A stretch of 64,000 nucleotides of DNA from Sepioteuthis lessoniana (GCA_963585895.1 OY757904.1:91323572-91387571); one strand, 5' to 3'; numbered from the stretch's first letter, positions 1 through 12,339 are shown. The notes: generated by a model not told the origin, from the sequence alone. Translations and numbers: made by a program.

Positions 1-1640
1 CCTATCTGATAACATTACAGTATGTTTTAATTGTGGCTGCAGGTTTCACTGGTTTTATGACTGTCCTTACGTTCATAGTAGCAGGATTAAACATGTCGTC
101 GAAATAGAGGAAGATTTGTCTGTGTCGCACATGATCTTGATGAGTCAACAAAAACATAAGAACGGTGGGGACATTTTTTTGGGTGAGACGCTTGGCTCTG
201 CAGTTCTAGATAGTGGTGCATCCAGCACTGTTTGCGGAACAAAATGGTATAAATGTTTTCTTGAAACATTAACGGATGCACAAAAGAAAAAAATAGTAAA
301 AATAAAAGGAGTGAGAACCTTTAAATTCGGCGATGGAAATAAACTGAACCCACTCTACAAGGTGATTCTACCATGTGTTATCACTGATATTGAAGTCAGT
401 ATTATCACTGATGTTGTGAACTCTGACATTCCACTTCTCTTGAGTAAAGATGCCATGAAAAGGGCTGGAATTTGCCTCAATTTTGAAGATGACACCGTTA
501 CCATGTTAAAGAAAATTCCACTGAACTACACATCATCTGGACATTACTACATTCCTATTACAAAACCTCTACCAGACAAACATAAGTTCAAACACATAAC
601 TTTTATTAAAGAAATCTCTTCTAAAAATACAGCAACAAAATTAAAATTGCAACAACGTTACATAGACAATTTAGTCATCCTAGTAGTAAGAAATTGTGTG
701 ACTTAGTTAAAAATGCAGGAGTGACAGATCCTGAATTTATAAAAATTTTGCAGACACTCCCAAATTCATGTGAACTATGCATTCGGTACAAAAAGACTGA
801 ACCTAAACCTATTGTTGGAAATTTTAATATGGCGTCGGTGACCAGTGGTTCAAATTCTGGGATTTCTAAAAAGTTTTTGTATAAGCCGGCACCCAAGGAA
901 AGAATCAAGGCCAAGTGTACAAACAGAAAGCCATTAGCGCAGAGTCAGCTTGTTGATCTCAATAATCCTAGATCAGCAAAGATCTGCAAGAATGGGATGA
1001 AATCATTACTTATTGGTGCTCTAGAACATAACTTTTTATCTCCTGATGTTCAAAGAAGAGAAACAATTTGTACTCCAGGAAAAGCATCTATTTCTTGTAG
1101 ACAATAGGAGGCTGAAGTTGATGATAAACTGAGTGAAACTATGAATGAGAAAGAAAATCGGAATAAAGAGGATTCAGTAGCAAAAGTTATTTGCCATGCA
1201 CAACGTTCTGCAAAGAAGAAATTGCTTGGAAAAAGTTCAGGTTCAACTTGCAAGAAAAACCCTCATGTAATTGTTTCTGCTACAGAAATAAAATCCAATT
1301 CTTTCTTCAACAAAGATGCAAATACAACCTTGCTAAACGATATGAATGCCACACAGCTTCATTTTGATTCCAGTAACAATGAAGAAGATTTAAATAGTAA
1401 AAGAAAAAAAAAAGAAAGGCCCTAATAAAAGTTACAATGAACAGAGGCTTTGTATGGAGATGGATATTTTGAGAGCGATGCTAGAAAGAAAAGAAATTGC
1501 AGAGATCTCTTGGGTGCCAACTAACACACAAATTGCCCACTCCTTGGCAAAGAAAGGAGTGCCTTCATTTAAGATCCTGGGGTTTATATCTGAGCCAAAA
1601 GAGTCCTCTGTTTAATGTTGTTACACTCTATTTTCTTTTG
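1..1640 (+). mobile_element. LTR-retrotransposon fossil (Copia-like order), truncated by window edge
   Basis: At the left edge a CCHC zinc knuckle (CFNCG...HWFYDCP) precedes a retroviral-type aspartic protease with the active-site LDSGAS near residue 30 of the 196-residue open frame at 116-706. A segment spaced like an integrase zinc-binding domain (ending CELCIRYKK) follows at about 694-825. A segment resembling the end of an RNase H domain (ISWVPTNTQIAHSLAKKG) lies at about 1,440-1,600. The order knuckle, protease, integrase zinc finger, RNase H is that of Ty1/Copia-type elements. No reverse transcriptase block was seen between them. The copy is an old, broken fossil with several breaks and a large internal loss. 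No LTR pair can be recognised because the left part lies outside the window. Family assignment beyond Copia-like order is uncertain. Confidence 0.65.
830..1425 (+). other. Lys/Ser-rich coding-like stretch inside the LTR fossil, unrecognised
   Basis: Between the integrase-like and RNase H-like segments of the fossil lies about 600 bases of coding-like sequence rich in Lys, Ser and Asn (for example KRKKKERP at its end). It has none of the catalytic motifs expected of integrase or reverse transcriptase. It may be a diverged part of the same element or foreign sequence captured by it. I do not recognise it and assign no function. Confidence 0.3.
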
Positions 1641-1840
1641 CAAAACTTATGCCCTACAGAAATGAAAAGAAAAAGGGGGAAGAACTGCTAAGGCATGCAA
1701 GTTACCTACCCTGATACTCTTGAGAAAAGAGGGTTTTTTTCTAGGATCGGAAGTAAACAAACGGCCATATTGGTTTATGTAAGAGTGTAAGAAGGACAGG
1801 TGTAAAAAAGCATCTCCGTATGCAGAGTGTTGCACTCTAA

Positions 1841-3625
1841 ATTCTTTGTATTTAACAAAGAGGTTAATGTTTATGATTCTCTAGTGGATACTGTTCATAC
1901 ATTAAATGTTAATAAAAGGCCACTTTTTCTTTTTGGTGATTTTCTGTTTTTGGTAAGAAAATTTTCAGGTGAATGTCTACTATGGTTCAAGAAATTGATA
2001 AAAATTTAGTTTAGCTAACCTGACAGCCATTCAGTGTCCTTGCAAAAGACTTTACAAAATTTAAGAATTTTCAAAAGCTAATATCCTAAAAACATGATGC
2101 AAGGTTTTTTTAAATGATAATCACAAAAACTTTGGTGGTTACATTTGAGTTATACAATGAAAGACAGATGGACATACACACACAAAAGAAGAGAGAAAGA
2201 CATTCAGTGAATTATAAGATATTGTCTTATTAATTCACATTTTTCATAGCTGACAAAAAGATTTGTTCTGCTTTTTGTTTTCTTGGAATCACATTTCATT
2301 ACTCCTGCTCATTCTTATAGACACTGGCATAGAAGAGAATGTTTTGGTACAACTGTTCATTGCTAAACAAGTGTAATAACAACAGGGGAGAACAATACAA
2401 CTTAGGAAAACTTTTTCATAGATACAAGCTACTCACATTGGCAATCTTAGGTATGAGAGCATCACAAGCCCCCAATGTTGTCAGTGAATGAAATTTTCCA
2501 CAACAAACCAAAAACTTATTCCCAAGACCATTAATTTTGCAAGTCATTTCAGAGATATTTTCTCATTGCTATCAATACCAAGTAACATTTGCTACCTTCC
2601 CTTTGTCTCTTTAATTTCTGTATGTAATGACCAGTGTCATTATACACAGAAATTAAAGAGAAGTTTTCTTGCTCAAAATCTGATGTTTTCTAAGTCAGCA
2701 GAGAAGCGACCAGCTTCACTATAAAACAATCAGTCACAGCAAACCTGGGCAGTTGGGTAATGGGCATAGACCAAGGTAAAAGGATTTGACTGTTTCTTTC
2801 ACTGGTATGATTTCCTGAGTTCCAGAAGACTAAACACCACCACCTTGCTTTTCCCAGTGACGCCCAGTGAACTATTCAGTCCAACTGTTTTTAATTGTAA
2901 TTTTCAGGGCACTCCTCTTACCACTACTACTACTGCCTTTTTCAGGGCAAGTCAACAACTGCCCAGAATAACACTGACAATGACTGATTAGCAGCTCTAG
3001 TTACCAACCAACCAGCCTGATGTAGTGATTCCTGGAGTAACAGACCAACCAATTCAGTGCAGCAACACCTAGCAACTCGGGCCATATTCCTTGGCCTATG
3101 GACTGTAACCTCACACACTGACAACACCAGTCAGTGAGTGGTGGACACTGCACAGATTGACAATGAAACCAGAGGCCTTTAAAACTTTTTTGAATTTATC
3201 AATGTCAAATTTATTTCAAAATAATAAATCTGACAACTTTTTTATAACCTAATCTCTTGTTATCTTTGCTTTCCAGTGTCAGATAAATGGCTAATTATAG
3301 TATCTATAAAAATAGAGTTCCTATTAAAAGGAGATAACCACTAACAAGAGAGGTAACTTTTGTTGATAGATACTACAAGTGAAATTAATTTCAAATCATT
3401 TTACAAAATATTTGAAGTCTGGGCAACTACTAATGCAGAGCTGATTTCTTTACTTTGTTCCCAAGACAAAGCAAATCAAACATAATAATTCTCTTCAAAA
3501 CTTGTCACATAAAAAAAAAAAAAAACACACACACACACCATTGGCTTATATTTATAGTATTAATCATAAATAAGCACACCACTACGATCTCTATAGATAA
3601 AAATATGAATATATTGCAGTCTAAA
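1841..3625. other. No gene recognised
   Basis: AT-rich sequence with only short chance reading frames. A moderately GC-richer patch at about 2,740-3,170 contains no motif I can name. A poly-A run followed by (CA)n sits at 3,510-3,540, just ahead of the SINE. Confidence 0.5.
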
Positions 3626-3629
3626 AATA

Positions 3630-5015
3630 AATGCACTTAGTGGGTAGAGTGTTTGCCACTGGTCCAGGAGATCGGGGTTCAGTCCCAGGTCGAGTCATAC
3701 CAAAGACTTTAAAATGGTACTTGATACCTCTTTGCTCAACACTCAGCAATATAAGGTACAAGAGTAAAGTGGAGCAGTCCAGGGAAATGAGTAGCGCCCT
3801 CCCCTACACCTCAGTGTAGTAGCTATTGAAAAGGGAGCTGTCACATGGTATCCCACTGAGAAGATAGAAATAAGATTACTACTATCCTCGTGTTCGAATT
3901 AACAGTGGCAAGCCATCAGATAATGACCGTTAAGACATCATACTAATGTAGGTCAATCCCAAAGTAACAAACCCAGGTCAGAATGGAAAAACAGATTTTT
4001 GTACTTGGTGACCAGATGGAAAAAAATGGATCGCCAGACACAGGAAGGAGGAAGGAAGAAGGTAGAAGCCAAACGATTGGCTGGGACCCCAAAACGGAAG
4101 TGGGGACTCCTTCCCGTCAGCGGAAATAGATAATAAGAAAGTTAGTTGTTGGACAGGGTTCGTGGCGGATGGAACCAAAGCCAAGTACTCAGGGTAAAAG
4201 AAGACGAAAAGAATATCTCAGACACGAAGGAGCCATTTCTTCAAGCCAGTACTAAAAATAGCATAAAGTCTATTAGCCCGTAAAAGAGGAAATATTCTCC
4301 ACAAGAACTCCGTCGAAAAAAAAAAGATAAGTAAACTTTGAGACCGTTTCTCTTCATACCCAATTTTATATACCCCTCTCTCTCTCTCAATATAAGAAAG
4401 ACTGAAAACGAAAGAAAAGAAGAAAGACAGTTATGTTCATGGACTATTCATTTATGATATATTTGACACGTTGAAGGTGTATATCTATGTGTAGTAAAAG
4501 ATTGATATATTTTAATGTTCCCACATGCTTGAAGTTGTTATTTGCAGTGTCTGCTACGAATTTGTTATTTTCATGTTTCTTTTCCAGCTTCACATCGCCT
4601 TATGTTATCTTGCTTAAAATTGTCCTATAAATTCCTTCAAATTCTTATACGGGGAACCGGAGTTGCCGACTACTACAATATAATATTATTACGTCTAAAC
4701 CTAGAGGTCTATATCTTCCATTGTTCTAGGGGAGGAAGACTAGCGGCCTTGGTGGGTGTGTGATAGTGTGAAATTTGGAACCCCTTGCCAGCGGCGGTCA
4801 GTCTGGCCATAAATTAATCCCCCACATAATATGCCGGTTCTTATATGCCCGAGAAAAAAACTCTAAACGAGGACTTATAATACGAGGGATCAAGTGCCAG
4901 TCTGCCCGTCTTCACACGTGCGAAAATAAAGTCCCGTTTTGGGATTTTAAAGAATTTGCCGTCACAGAGCCTTCTGGTCACCCTCGACTAAGGTTACCAA
5001 CTTTACTTATATAAT
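3630..5015 (+). mobile_element. tRNA-derived SINE (family S1), copy a, split by an LTR insert
   Basis: The head at 3,634-3,690 (cttagtgggtagag; B-box-like gggttcagtccc) is tRNA-like. The body (cataccaaagacttt, then ggtacttgatacctc, agtagcgccctcccctac) matches S1 copies b and c elsewhere in the window. The SINE runs to 3,838 and resumes at 4,967 with the same tail seen in copy c (gtcaccctcgacta, ccaactttactt). The 1,128 bases between are foreign, with a 4-base duplication (gagc) at both junctions. RNA polymerase III promoter boxes are known for tRNA-headed SINEs; activity here is unknown. Confidence 0.8.
3839..4966. mobile_element. Candidate solo LTR inserted in SINE S1a
   Basis: The insert begins TGTCACATGG and ends CCGTCACA, the TG...CA pattern of retroviral-type LTRs. 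It is flanked by a 4-base target duplication, gagc at 3,835-3,838 and 4,967-4,970. Removing it restores the SINE by comparison with copy c. It carries no convincing protein and is richer in CpG than its surroundings, consistent with a fairly recent, non-coding LTR. A TATA-like ttttatatac lies near 4,362. It looks whole as a solo LTR; strand and family cannot be told without an internal region. Confidence 0.6.
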
Positions 5016-5025
5016 CTTATTTTTG

Positions 5026-5845
5026 GTTACAGACTTTCAAGGCTGTAGAATTTAATAATAAATAATACCTCTTGTTTATAAAAAAATTATTACAGATGTA
5101 ATTTATTAATGACACTGTAGAGCCATTTAACAGTTTTGTCCTGGTAAACTTTCAAAATTTGGTTGATTTTCATCATACAAAGACATACATACACATGAAT
5201 AGAAACAGTATTAGTATTATCATTAATTCTGCTACTGGCCACAAGGCAAAAAGTCCTTAAAACTATAAATCACAATACAACACTGATGTCTAAAAAGAAG
5301 ATTAAGAAAGCTTTAGTCAAATAAGAAATAGTACAACTAAGTTAACATTCTGTGGAAAATGAAAATATTATGAAAAAAATCAGAGAATCTAGTGGGAGAG
5401 AGAAAAGGCTACAAGCACAACTTTATCAAAAGTTTTTAAGTGAACATCAAAGAATCAAGACAGCTTATAAAAGGTTGAAGAGAAAAAAAAAAAAAGTTTT
5501 CAGCAAATAAGAAAAAGATTAAAAAATAATTAAGGTATATTGATTTAAAAAAATAGCTGTCAAATGGAGCAACAGAAACTTTATTGACATAGGGGGAAGA
5601 AAACAGATACTCTGATCATTTATGTAGAAATTACTTCATACATCAAAAAAATTTCAAGATGCTTGATAATAATTACAGAAATATGAACTGAAATTTTGAA
5701 TTATAAATGTACTATTTGAATAAATGGAACTGTATAAAAAAATATACATTTAAATAATAGACCAACAAGAAATAACAGCTTTTTTTATTTAAAAAAAATG
5801 CTAAACCTTTGGAGAAACCACCAAGAATCAAGCCATGAATTATAA
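5026..5845. other. No gene recognised
   Basis: AT-rich sequence with poly-A runs and no coding frame, RNA gene or repeat that I can identify. Confidence 0.5.
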
Positions 5846-6285
5846 AATTTGGTTGGCTGATTGATTAAATTTTATGACATATCAACCCTAGTAGGTTATT
5901 CAATGCCAAATCCTATTTATACATTTAACTGATTTGTAAACAGATTGTAGGTAACATTTTTAAATGAGCCAGAGCTCATTTGTTTACACACAAGTAAATA
6001 GTTTGAAATATTGCTATGTAATACAAATAATTCAATTCAATAATCATCAGTTTGCACACATTTTTATGTGACTGATAGATAGAACCCTTACAGGGTCAGA
6101 GTGAACCTGGGAGTAATAGCAGTGAAGGGGTCTTTCACATTCCCTAAAGCTCCAGAACTGAATTCTGACCGTCAGATCATTTTGAGTCATAATCATAACA
6201 CTCATTGGGGTAGGGGAGGAGGTCCTTACCCCTCAGCAGAGATACAATTGGCACATTCTACAGCCCCAGCTGACTGAGCTTGTAA
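5846..6285 (+). repeat. Dispersed repeat family A, copy A1 (full length)
   Basis: Starts ggttggctgattgatt and continues with a block reading catatcaaccctagtagg, then gagccagagctcatttg, ending in a GC-richer tail (ggtccttacccctcagcag, then cagccccagctgactg). The same blocks in the same order recur at 44.7 kb, the tail alone at 30.1-30.3 kb in reverse, and the head part three times at 52-55 kb. It encodes no protein. It is a non-autonomous element of about 440-480 bp; its transposition class is not evident from the ends. Confidence 0.75.
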
Positions 6286-6289
6286 AATT

Positions 6290-8200
6290 TGAATAGTGAT
6301 TATAATATTTCAACATCATTTTTTTAATTGCTCTAAGGAAGTTTGAAATAGCTAAATAAAAAATATACATAGATGTTATGTAATAGCCTCCCACTATCAA
6401 TACCTTACCAGTGCAGGTGTGGAGGTATTTAATGTGTGGAGTTCACCTTGATTGAAACTGGCCAGAGGAAGTATGGTTTTAAGTTTTATCAGCTGGATTT
6501 CAAGAGTACCACAGAGTGGACTTCTACAGTTCCATTTTTTTATCTAATATTTTAGAAGCCCCTTTCAAGAGAGACTTTCAGAAGATGTAAAAGACTTTCT
6601 TCCTCCTTATTAGGAATGGTTTTGAAACTCATTAAGATGGCTGGCCTGAATTATTGAAATATTAGTAAGTGTGCAAACCAAATTGTCAATGCTTGCTTGT
6701 CAATCTATTTTGTTGCTTGGAATCAAATGCCAAATTTCATGAGACTGATGTTACATGGATATCATTTATAAGTATTTTCTGGAACACATTAACTATTTTT
6801 TTAAATTGAGAGGCTTTTTAGACTAAAGAAAATATTATTCTCAGATAAAACAACTTTATACTGTTACAGAAAGTAGACACAGAAAGAACCAAATCAAATA
6901 TTTCAATGCAGAAGAAACCTAAATAATAAATGGTAAAAAAGAAATCTGAATAAAAAAAATAAAAAAATGGAAAATTTTATGCTTGAATGATTCATAGTTG
7001 ATCTATTATAAAATCACTATAACAATTCTTGAGCATAATTAACATTTTCATAAATTTTTGTTATTAAGCAATGTGGTTAAATAAAAGAGCAGAGAAGAGT
7101 GTGAAAGTCACCTGCTGTCAACAGATACAATATAAACAAAAGTGCTTATATTTAAAAAGGAATTTTGAAAAATCAAAATCGGAATGTCATTATTTTAGAT
7201 AAATATCCTCAGACCATGATCAGTGCATCAGCCTGGAAAGGTAGTGGTAGTGGATATGATAAAATCCTGAGAAGTTGTTGAAAAATGCAAGGACAGACAA
7301 ACCAAGGAGAGTCAGACAGGTAGTCAGAGCCATAAAGAAGATGAAGATCAGGAGGACAATCAAGACAACTAATGAAAAAGATGATTATATACCATCATCA
7401 AATTTCACCTTTTGAATAACATCTAATAAATCAAACAAGAATCCAGGTTTAAGGTTGTGGATGTTATTATTTATTTGATTCCCCACACTGAAATCATTGT
7501 CTCCTATATAACATTTTCTTTCACTCTTTAAATGGAATAATATTCATGAGTATCTTTTAACAAACCTCAAACTATAATATCAACTGCTGTTATATTTTGT
7601 TTCAGATAATATCTACTTCAGAAACAAAATAATGGAAGTAGATAAAGTATAAATAGATATGGCAAATATTATGACATACTTGAATAAAAGACAAGAGCTT
7701 TTAAGAAATGCATTGGAAAATAAACTATCAAACATATCTTTCTTCCGTTTTACTTTTTTTCTACATACATACACATAACTATCATAAAATGGGGAAAATA
7801 TTTTTCGAGTTCTATCTATTAAGATTCCAATATCAACTTAAAATATAATTATCAATTACTCCTGTATATGGTATCTTTCAATGATCTGAAAGTTTTCAAA
7901 GTTGCCTGGTTCTTCTCTACCTTACAATCAATAACTAATGATCATTCAATTAGTGAATTTCATATCAAAAGAAAGGAAGCTTAAATCAGTTTTGGGCTAT
8001 ATGGTCAGACATTTTAAAAATTTCTTTCCACTTTTCAGACTCATTAAGCCCTTTCAGCAACTTTGAGGTCAAACTTAAAATAACACCTCAAAATTGTCAA
8101 TTACTCAATGTATAAGTCCATCTGTTATTATTATTATTATCATCTTCACTTTTTACAATCTTCTAATATCAACCTTTAGAAAAAAAAAAAATAATAACCA
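6290..8200. other. No gene recognised
   Basis: AT-rich intergenic or intronic sequence; only short chance frames and poly-A/T runs. Confidence 0.5.
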
Positions 8201-8207
8201 TTGCTCA

Positions 8208-8209
<2 letters not shown>

Positions 8210-8262
<53 letters not shown>
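8210..8262. repeat. (TA)n microsatellite
   Basis: About 26 uninterrupted TA units followed by a short (CA) stretch. Confidence 0.95.
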
Positions 8263-8275
<13 letters not shown>

Positions 8276-8559
8276 TAGCAATACATAACTATATACAGAT
8301 ATAATTTTGTCAATTTATCCAATAGTTAAAAAAAAATACCCTCTTAAATTCTTTTTCTTACTATTTTTTCTGAAATCATCCAATTTTATTTTAACGTTTT
8401 TTTGTTTTTTTTTACACTGTTGCTGATTTTGATTTGATTATAAATTTTGTTTCAAAAACATTACTCCACAGGCAAAAAAAATCTAATTGTTTCATAGGCT
8501 TAGTTTTTGAAAACTATCTTGAAAGTAAATTTTCAGTTTGAGGAGAAATATTAAAAAAT

Positions 8560-8935
8560 ATCTACCAGTATAAGCAATTCTCTTAATTATCCCGAAAGTT
8601 TCAATTAAATCAACTTTCATTCTTCTTTCTAGTAAAGTAGTTAATCCTAATTTCTCTAATCCTCCATATAACTAATCTTTTTCTTTTATTATTTTTATTT
8701 TTGTCACTCTTCTTTGTATGCTCTCCAATCTCAATATTACACTCCAAATTCCATGTCTCAACACTGGAGCCCCAATACAATTGCCACTTGTAAACATATC
8801 AAAGTCAACCCCTAAGGAGCATTTTTCATTTACTTTTTTGATTTCCCTGTTGCTTAATCTATATTCAGCTTGAATGCTTTTGGATCCAGTATGTAGTATT
8901 CTTCCTTTTTCTATATTAAGTATTAATTTCCTCAT
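8560..8935 (-). pseudogene. CR1/L2-like LINE reverse transcriptase C-terminal remnant
   Basis: On the minus strand the frame from 8,935 contains blocks typical of the end of a CR1/L2-type reverse transcriptase: NIEKGRILHTG, CSLGVDF and ESIQRRVTK. Downstream of its stop come further matching blocks, GLEKLGLTTLLERRMK and VDLIETF. In intact relatives a longer stretch separates the CSLGV and QRRVTK blocks, so an internal deletion is likely. In-frame stops show the copy is dead. This is the 3' part only, as expected for a 5'-truncated LINE insertion. The subfamily is not certain. Confidence 0.7.
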
Positions 8936-8939
8936 ATCA

Positions 8940-9685
8940 TAGTAAAGTTACATATTTTGTTTACACATCTAAAGAGCTATTTAAAAAAAAAAAAAAAAAA
9001 ACTTGATTAATGAAAATTTTAATATACCATAATATGAATTAGAATATTCACTTTTCCAACATGGTTTTCTTTTTAACTGTGTCTTGTTTGTTTTCTTGTC
9101 AATCTGATAGTTGAAATGTAGCTATTCAACATTCTGATAATTTTCATAGATCTGTGTACTAACAAAAGTTTTGCCTCTCATACTAAATAAGATTTCCATA
9201 AAGTAGCAATTACTGTTCCAAGTTATAAATTCTAAACATGTTGTACTGGCAATACAAAAAACAAAGAGTGAATTGAAGGCTTTTCTTTAAAAGGTACAAA
9301 CTCAAAATATATATGTCCTATTTATAACCTTGTAAAAAAACTATAAACAAATCAAAACTGGCCATTCTAATTGTACAAGCAAAGAAAGGCAATAGACAAG
9401 CTATAAATCACCTGGAATTAATCAGAATATATTGTACACAAAAATAACTGCAAAATACTCTCACTAATACTGAAAAAAGAATTTTTAAAAACTTCATTTT
9501 GAAAATATAATTCCAACTAAGTAAATATACAGTTAAATATCTATAGTGAGAAATCTCTTCAATAAAATCGTTCTATCATTACTCAATTCCTTAAAAGAAT
9601 ATCAAGCATTAATTGAGTGTTAAATCAATTCATTTAAGGAACCAATGTTTATATACATGTATGTATATGTAATTAAATGGTTAAG
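8940..9685. other. No gene recognised
   Basis: AT-rich sequence with an A-run near 8,983-9,000; no feature identified. Confidence 0.5.
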
Positions 9686-9690
9686 ATATT

Positions 9691-9905
9691 CCCAAGAGAA
9701 CACAACTTAATATTTATGGATGACTATGTTTTGATAAACCTACAATCATGATTAAAATGGAAAGCTTAAAAATAAGTCACACAAAACACACCAGTTCCCA
9801 CCTAATCATGAAAGTTAAGCAATATCTGAACCTAATCACTGCTAAATGGATTGCCATTTAGGAACATTATGTACTATGTAATAAATAAGAAGGTATTTGT
9901 ATAAT
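9691..9905 (+). repeat. Repeat with 5S rRNA-like core, copy 1
   Basis: The stretch 9,776-9,880 resembles a decayed 5S rRNA. It has aaagttaagcaa (internal box A region), then ctgaacctaatcactgct and aaatggattgcc where 5S has the box C region, and ggaaca near the 3' end. About 85 bases upstream (ccaagagaacacaacttaat onwards) are shared with copy 2, so the repeated unit is larger than the 5S part. It is not a functional 5S gene; a 5S-derived SINE or a duplicated 5S pseudogene are both possible. Confidence 0.55.
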
Positions 9906-10199
9906 TTCATTTTGAATATGAAATTATATAATATATGGCCTTGTTGGTTGGGTTTGGAGTGTTACAACATACAATGAGAAAAAACTTCATTTAACACAAG
10001 ACAAACAAGGAACATCTAATAATTAAACAATTTTTATAAAACAAAAAAACGTCAACTTGGATTTGAATGTTCAGAAGTTCTCCTTGTGAGTAGTAGATTT
10101 TCGAAGTGGTGGAAAGTCAGATATCAAGAAACAGGGTAAAGGAGGAGAATGTTTTTAAAGAATACTTATTCCTTTTTTCTTTTCTTTTCTTTCTTTTAT

Positions 10200-10540
10200 G
10201 GTCAGGTAGTGGAACTAGCAGAGAGGTAGTTTTGGCTCTTAACTCAAGGGCGGATGTTACTTCTCTCCTGGTTATCGCGTCTACGTTCTTTCTTGTGTCT
10301 CCTTTTGTCCTCACTGATTTGGTTCACAGAAAACCTGAGTATTTATCTCTCTCCACCGGCTCCAAATTCGCCACTCCAAAATCCTTCCAATTTTGGCGCG
10401 ATCGCTTCCCATTGGATACTTTACTTTTTATTATTTTTCTTTTTTTCTGATTTTTAACCGGGTGGATGCGTGGAGCCTTATGCGTGGCGACGCGTTTATA
10501 CATTTTGTATCTGGCAGCCGACGAGTCAATATCCGGTTGG
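10200..10540. promoter_or_regulatory. CpG-rich patch with E2F-like and CCAAT-like motifs
   Basis: In an otherwise CpG-poor region these bases carry many CpGs (for example ggcgcgatcgc, atgcgtggcgacgcg, gcagccgacgag). The string ttttggcgcg at about 10,392 fits the known E2F consensus, and cccattgg just downstream is an inverted CCAAT box. This could be a promoter or first-exon region, or a young insertion whose CpGs have not decayed. A 114-codon open frame crosses it on the plus strand but has low-complexity content and no recognisable domain. I make no gene call. Confidence 0.35.
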
Positions 10541-10599
10541 GAGTTTTACTGTTAATTCCTAAATCCCCACAAATACAAAACAATAGTGATAAATAAACT

Positions 10600-11960
10600 C
10601 TTTGAATTATCCACTCCCATTTCTAAACAAATCAAATATTTAAAAAAAAAAAAAAAAAATTTCTAGATGAAACATTGTCAATAATCATTCATTTTGACTA
10701 CTAAGTAATAATAAATCTGATGAATCATGAAATTATGTAGCATGTAAAGAAAGTCATGGCAGATTATCATCTTATCAGACCTTCTGTGCAGCTTTCTAGC
10801 TCGGATTAGATGGTAGTATCAGTTCTCTTCTCTCAGCTGTGTCATCATCTTTAGACAAGATGTGGCACTATGTTCTTATCATCTGGCAGAATGCAGAAAA
10901 AAAAACAAAAAAAAACAAGGTAAGCCTTCCCCACTGTCCAAAATCGGGTGGTGGGGGTAGAGCAGTTCAACACACTTTCATGATATTGGTGTCACTGGAA
11001 CTGGGAAATTTTTAAACTTGCTTATACATGGACCCTCCAGTTAAAGTGTCTATAAGTGGAGGTAGTTAGATATGAGGTTTCGTAATAGTAGAATTTTTAT
11101 CTCCTTATTATGCAATTATTGTCAAAAGAGTAATGACAACCAGTTCAGCATTTAGTCAAAAGCTAAACTAGATTCATCCAAAACAATGGTTTTATTGATA
11201 AAGAAAGATAGATCAGAACATTTTGGTAAAGTATTTTAAATATTACATCTCTACCTATACTATATAAACTCTGGAATAATTTTGACTGGAAATGATAGCA
11301 AGTATATGAAACCATGGCCATATTACACAAATTTAAGTTGTGTTCTCTTTTGAATTAATATTTTGTAATACAACATGCACTTAATATTAGATATTGGTGA
11401 ACTTTTAGAAAAAAAAAGTTTTTTAAAGATACCCTACATGCTACCCATATTGGGATCTAGTGAAGCAAAATGGTTAAATTTTAGTAGCAAAATTTAGCTG
11501 CAAAATGAAAAGGTGAAAGAAAAAATATACCAGACTGAAGTAATTCAGTTTCATACACTAAATAGATATTAAGGCAATATCTGAATGTCAGTATATTTTA
11601 TAGAAATTTAGTTTAATCTAACCTTTTCCCTCTTCAAATAATTTGATTATAACTAATGCATCAATAATATTCATGGTAAAATGACAACATTGAATAAAAA
11701 GTGAATACACTGTTAAATCTAGAAAAAGAATTTCTAATATAATATCTCTCAGGCAGGAAACCTGGTACTACTAGAGTAGTGAAGTGTTCCTTGACCACAA
11801 ATATCCTTCATGCTATCGTAATAATGGAATCTCTCATTAGTCAGCAATGAGACCATATAGCTCATACATTGCAAAAAGCTTTGTTTTCAGCTTCAAAATT
11901 GACAAAATTTGCACCAAAGATTTTTAATACAACAGATAAAAAGAATTTAAAAACAGTCTA
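10600..11960. other. No gene recognised
   Basis: AT-rich; a slightly more balanced patch at 10,740-10,900 has no motif or clear exon that I can support. Confidence 0.45.
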
Positions 11961-11966
11961 AAAACG

Positions 11967-12175
11967 TCAAGAGAACACAACTTAATATTTATGGAAGACC
12001 ATGTTTTAATAAACCTAAAATCATTATCAAAATAGAACATTGACAGTCAAGTAATACTGACCATTTAAATTCCCACACCATCTGAACCCATTCAGTACTT
12101 AAATTGATGATCACTTAGAAACATTAAGTACCATAAGTATGAAGATATTTGTGTTATATGAAGATATGAAATCAT
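11967..12175 (+). repeat. Repeat with 5S rRNA-like core, copy 2
   Basis: Shares the upstream block caagagaacacaacttaat with copy 1. Its 5S-like part (12,047-12,136) keeps the other half of the molecule better: cagtacttaaattgatgatc corresponds to the 5S box C region, followed by acttagaaacattaagtac. It lacks the box A region that copy 1 retains. The complementary losses make a 5S origin of the shared ancestor more credible than either copy alone. Confidence 0.55.
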
Positions 12176-12289
12176 GCAAGCAAAATATAGGGGTGAATAA
12201 ATTCTTTACAAAAAGATTATATATATTTTAATTAATCTTTGGTTCAAACTTTCTCAATTTGAAGCTGTAAGAATATTTTTTAATAATTA

Positions 12290-12290
<1 letters not shown>

Positions 12291-12333
<43 letters not shown>
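12291..12333. repeat. (TA)n microsatellite
   Basis: About 20 TA units. Confidence 0.95.
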
Positions 12334-12336
<3 letters not shown>

Positions 12337-12339
12337 CTG

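Noticed and set aside
10106-10450. 114-codon plus-strand frame across the CpG-rich patch
   Set aside because: Phe/Leu-rich with T-run-encoded stretches and no recognisable motif; overlapping frames on both strands look equally open.
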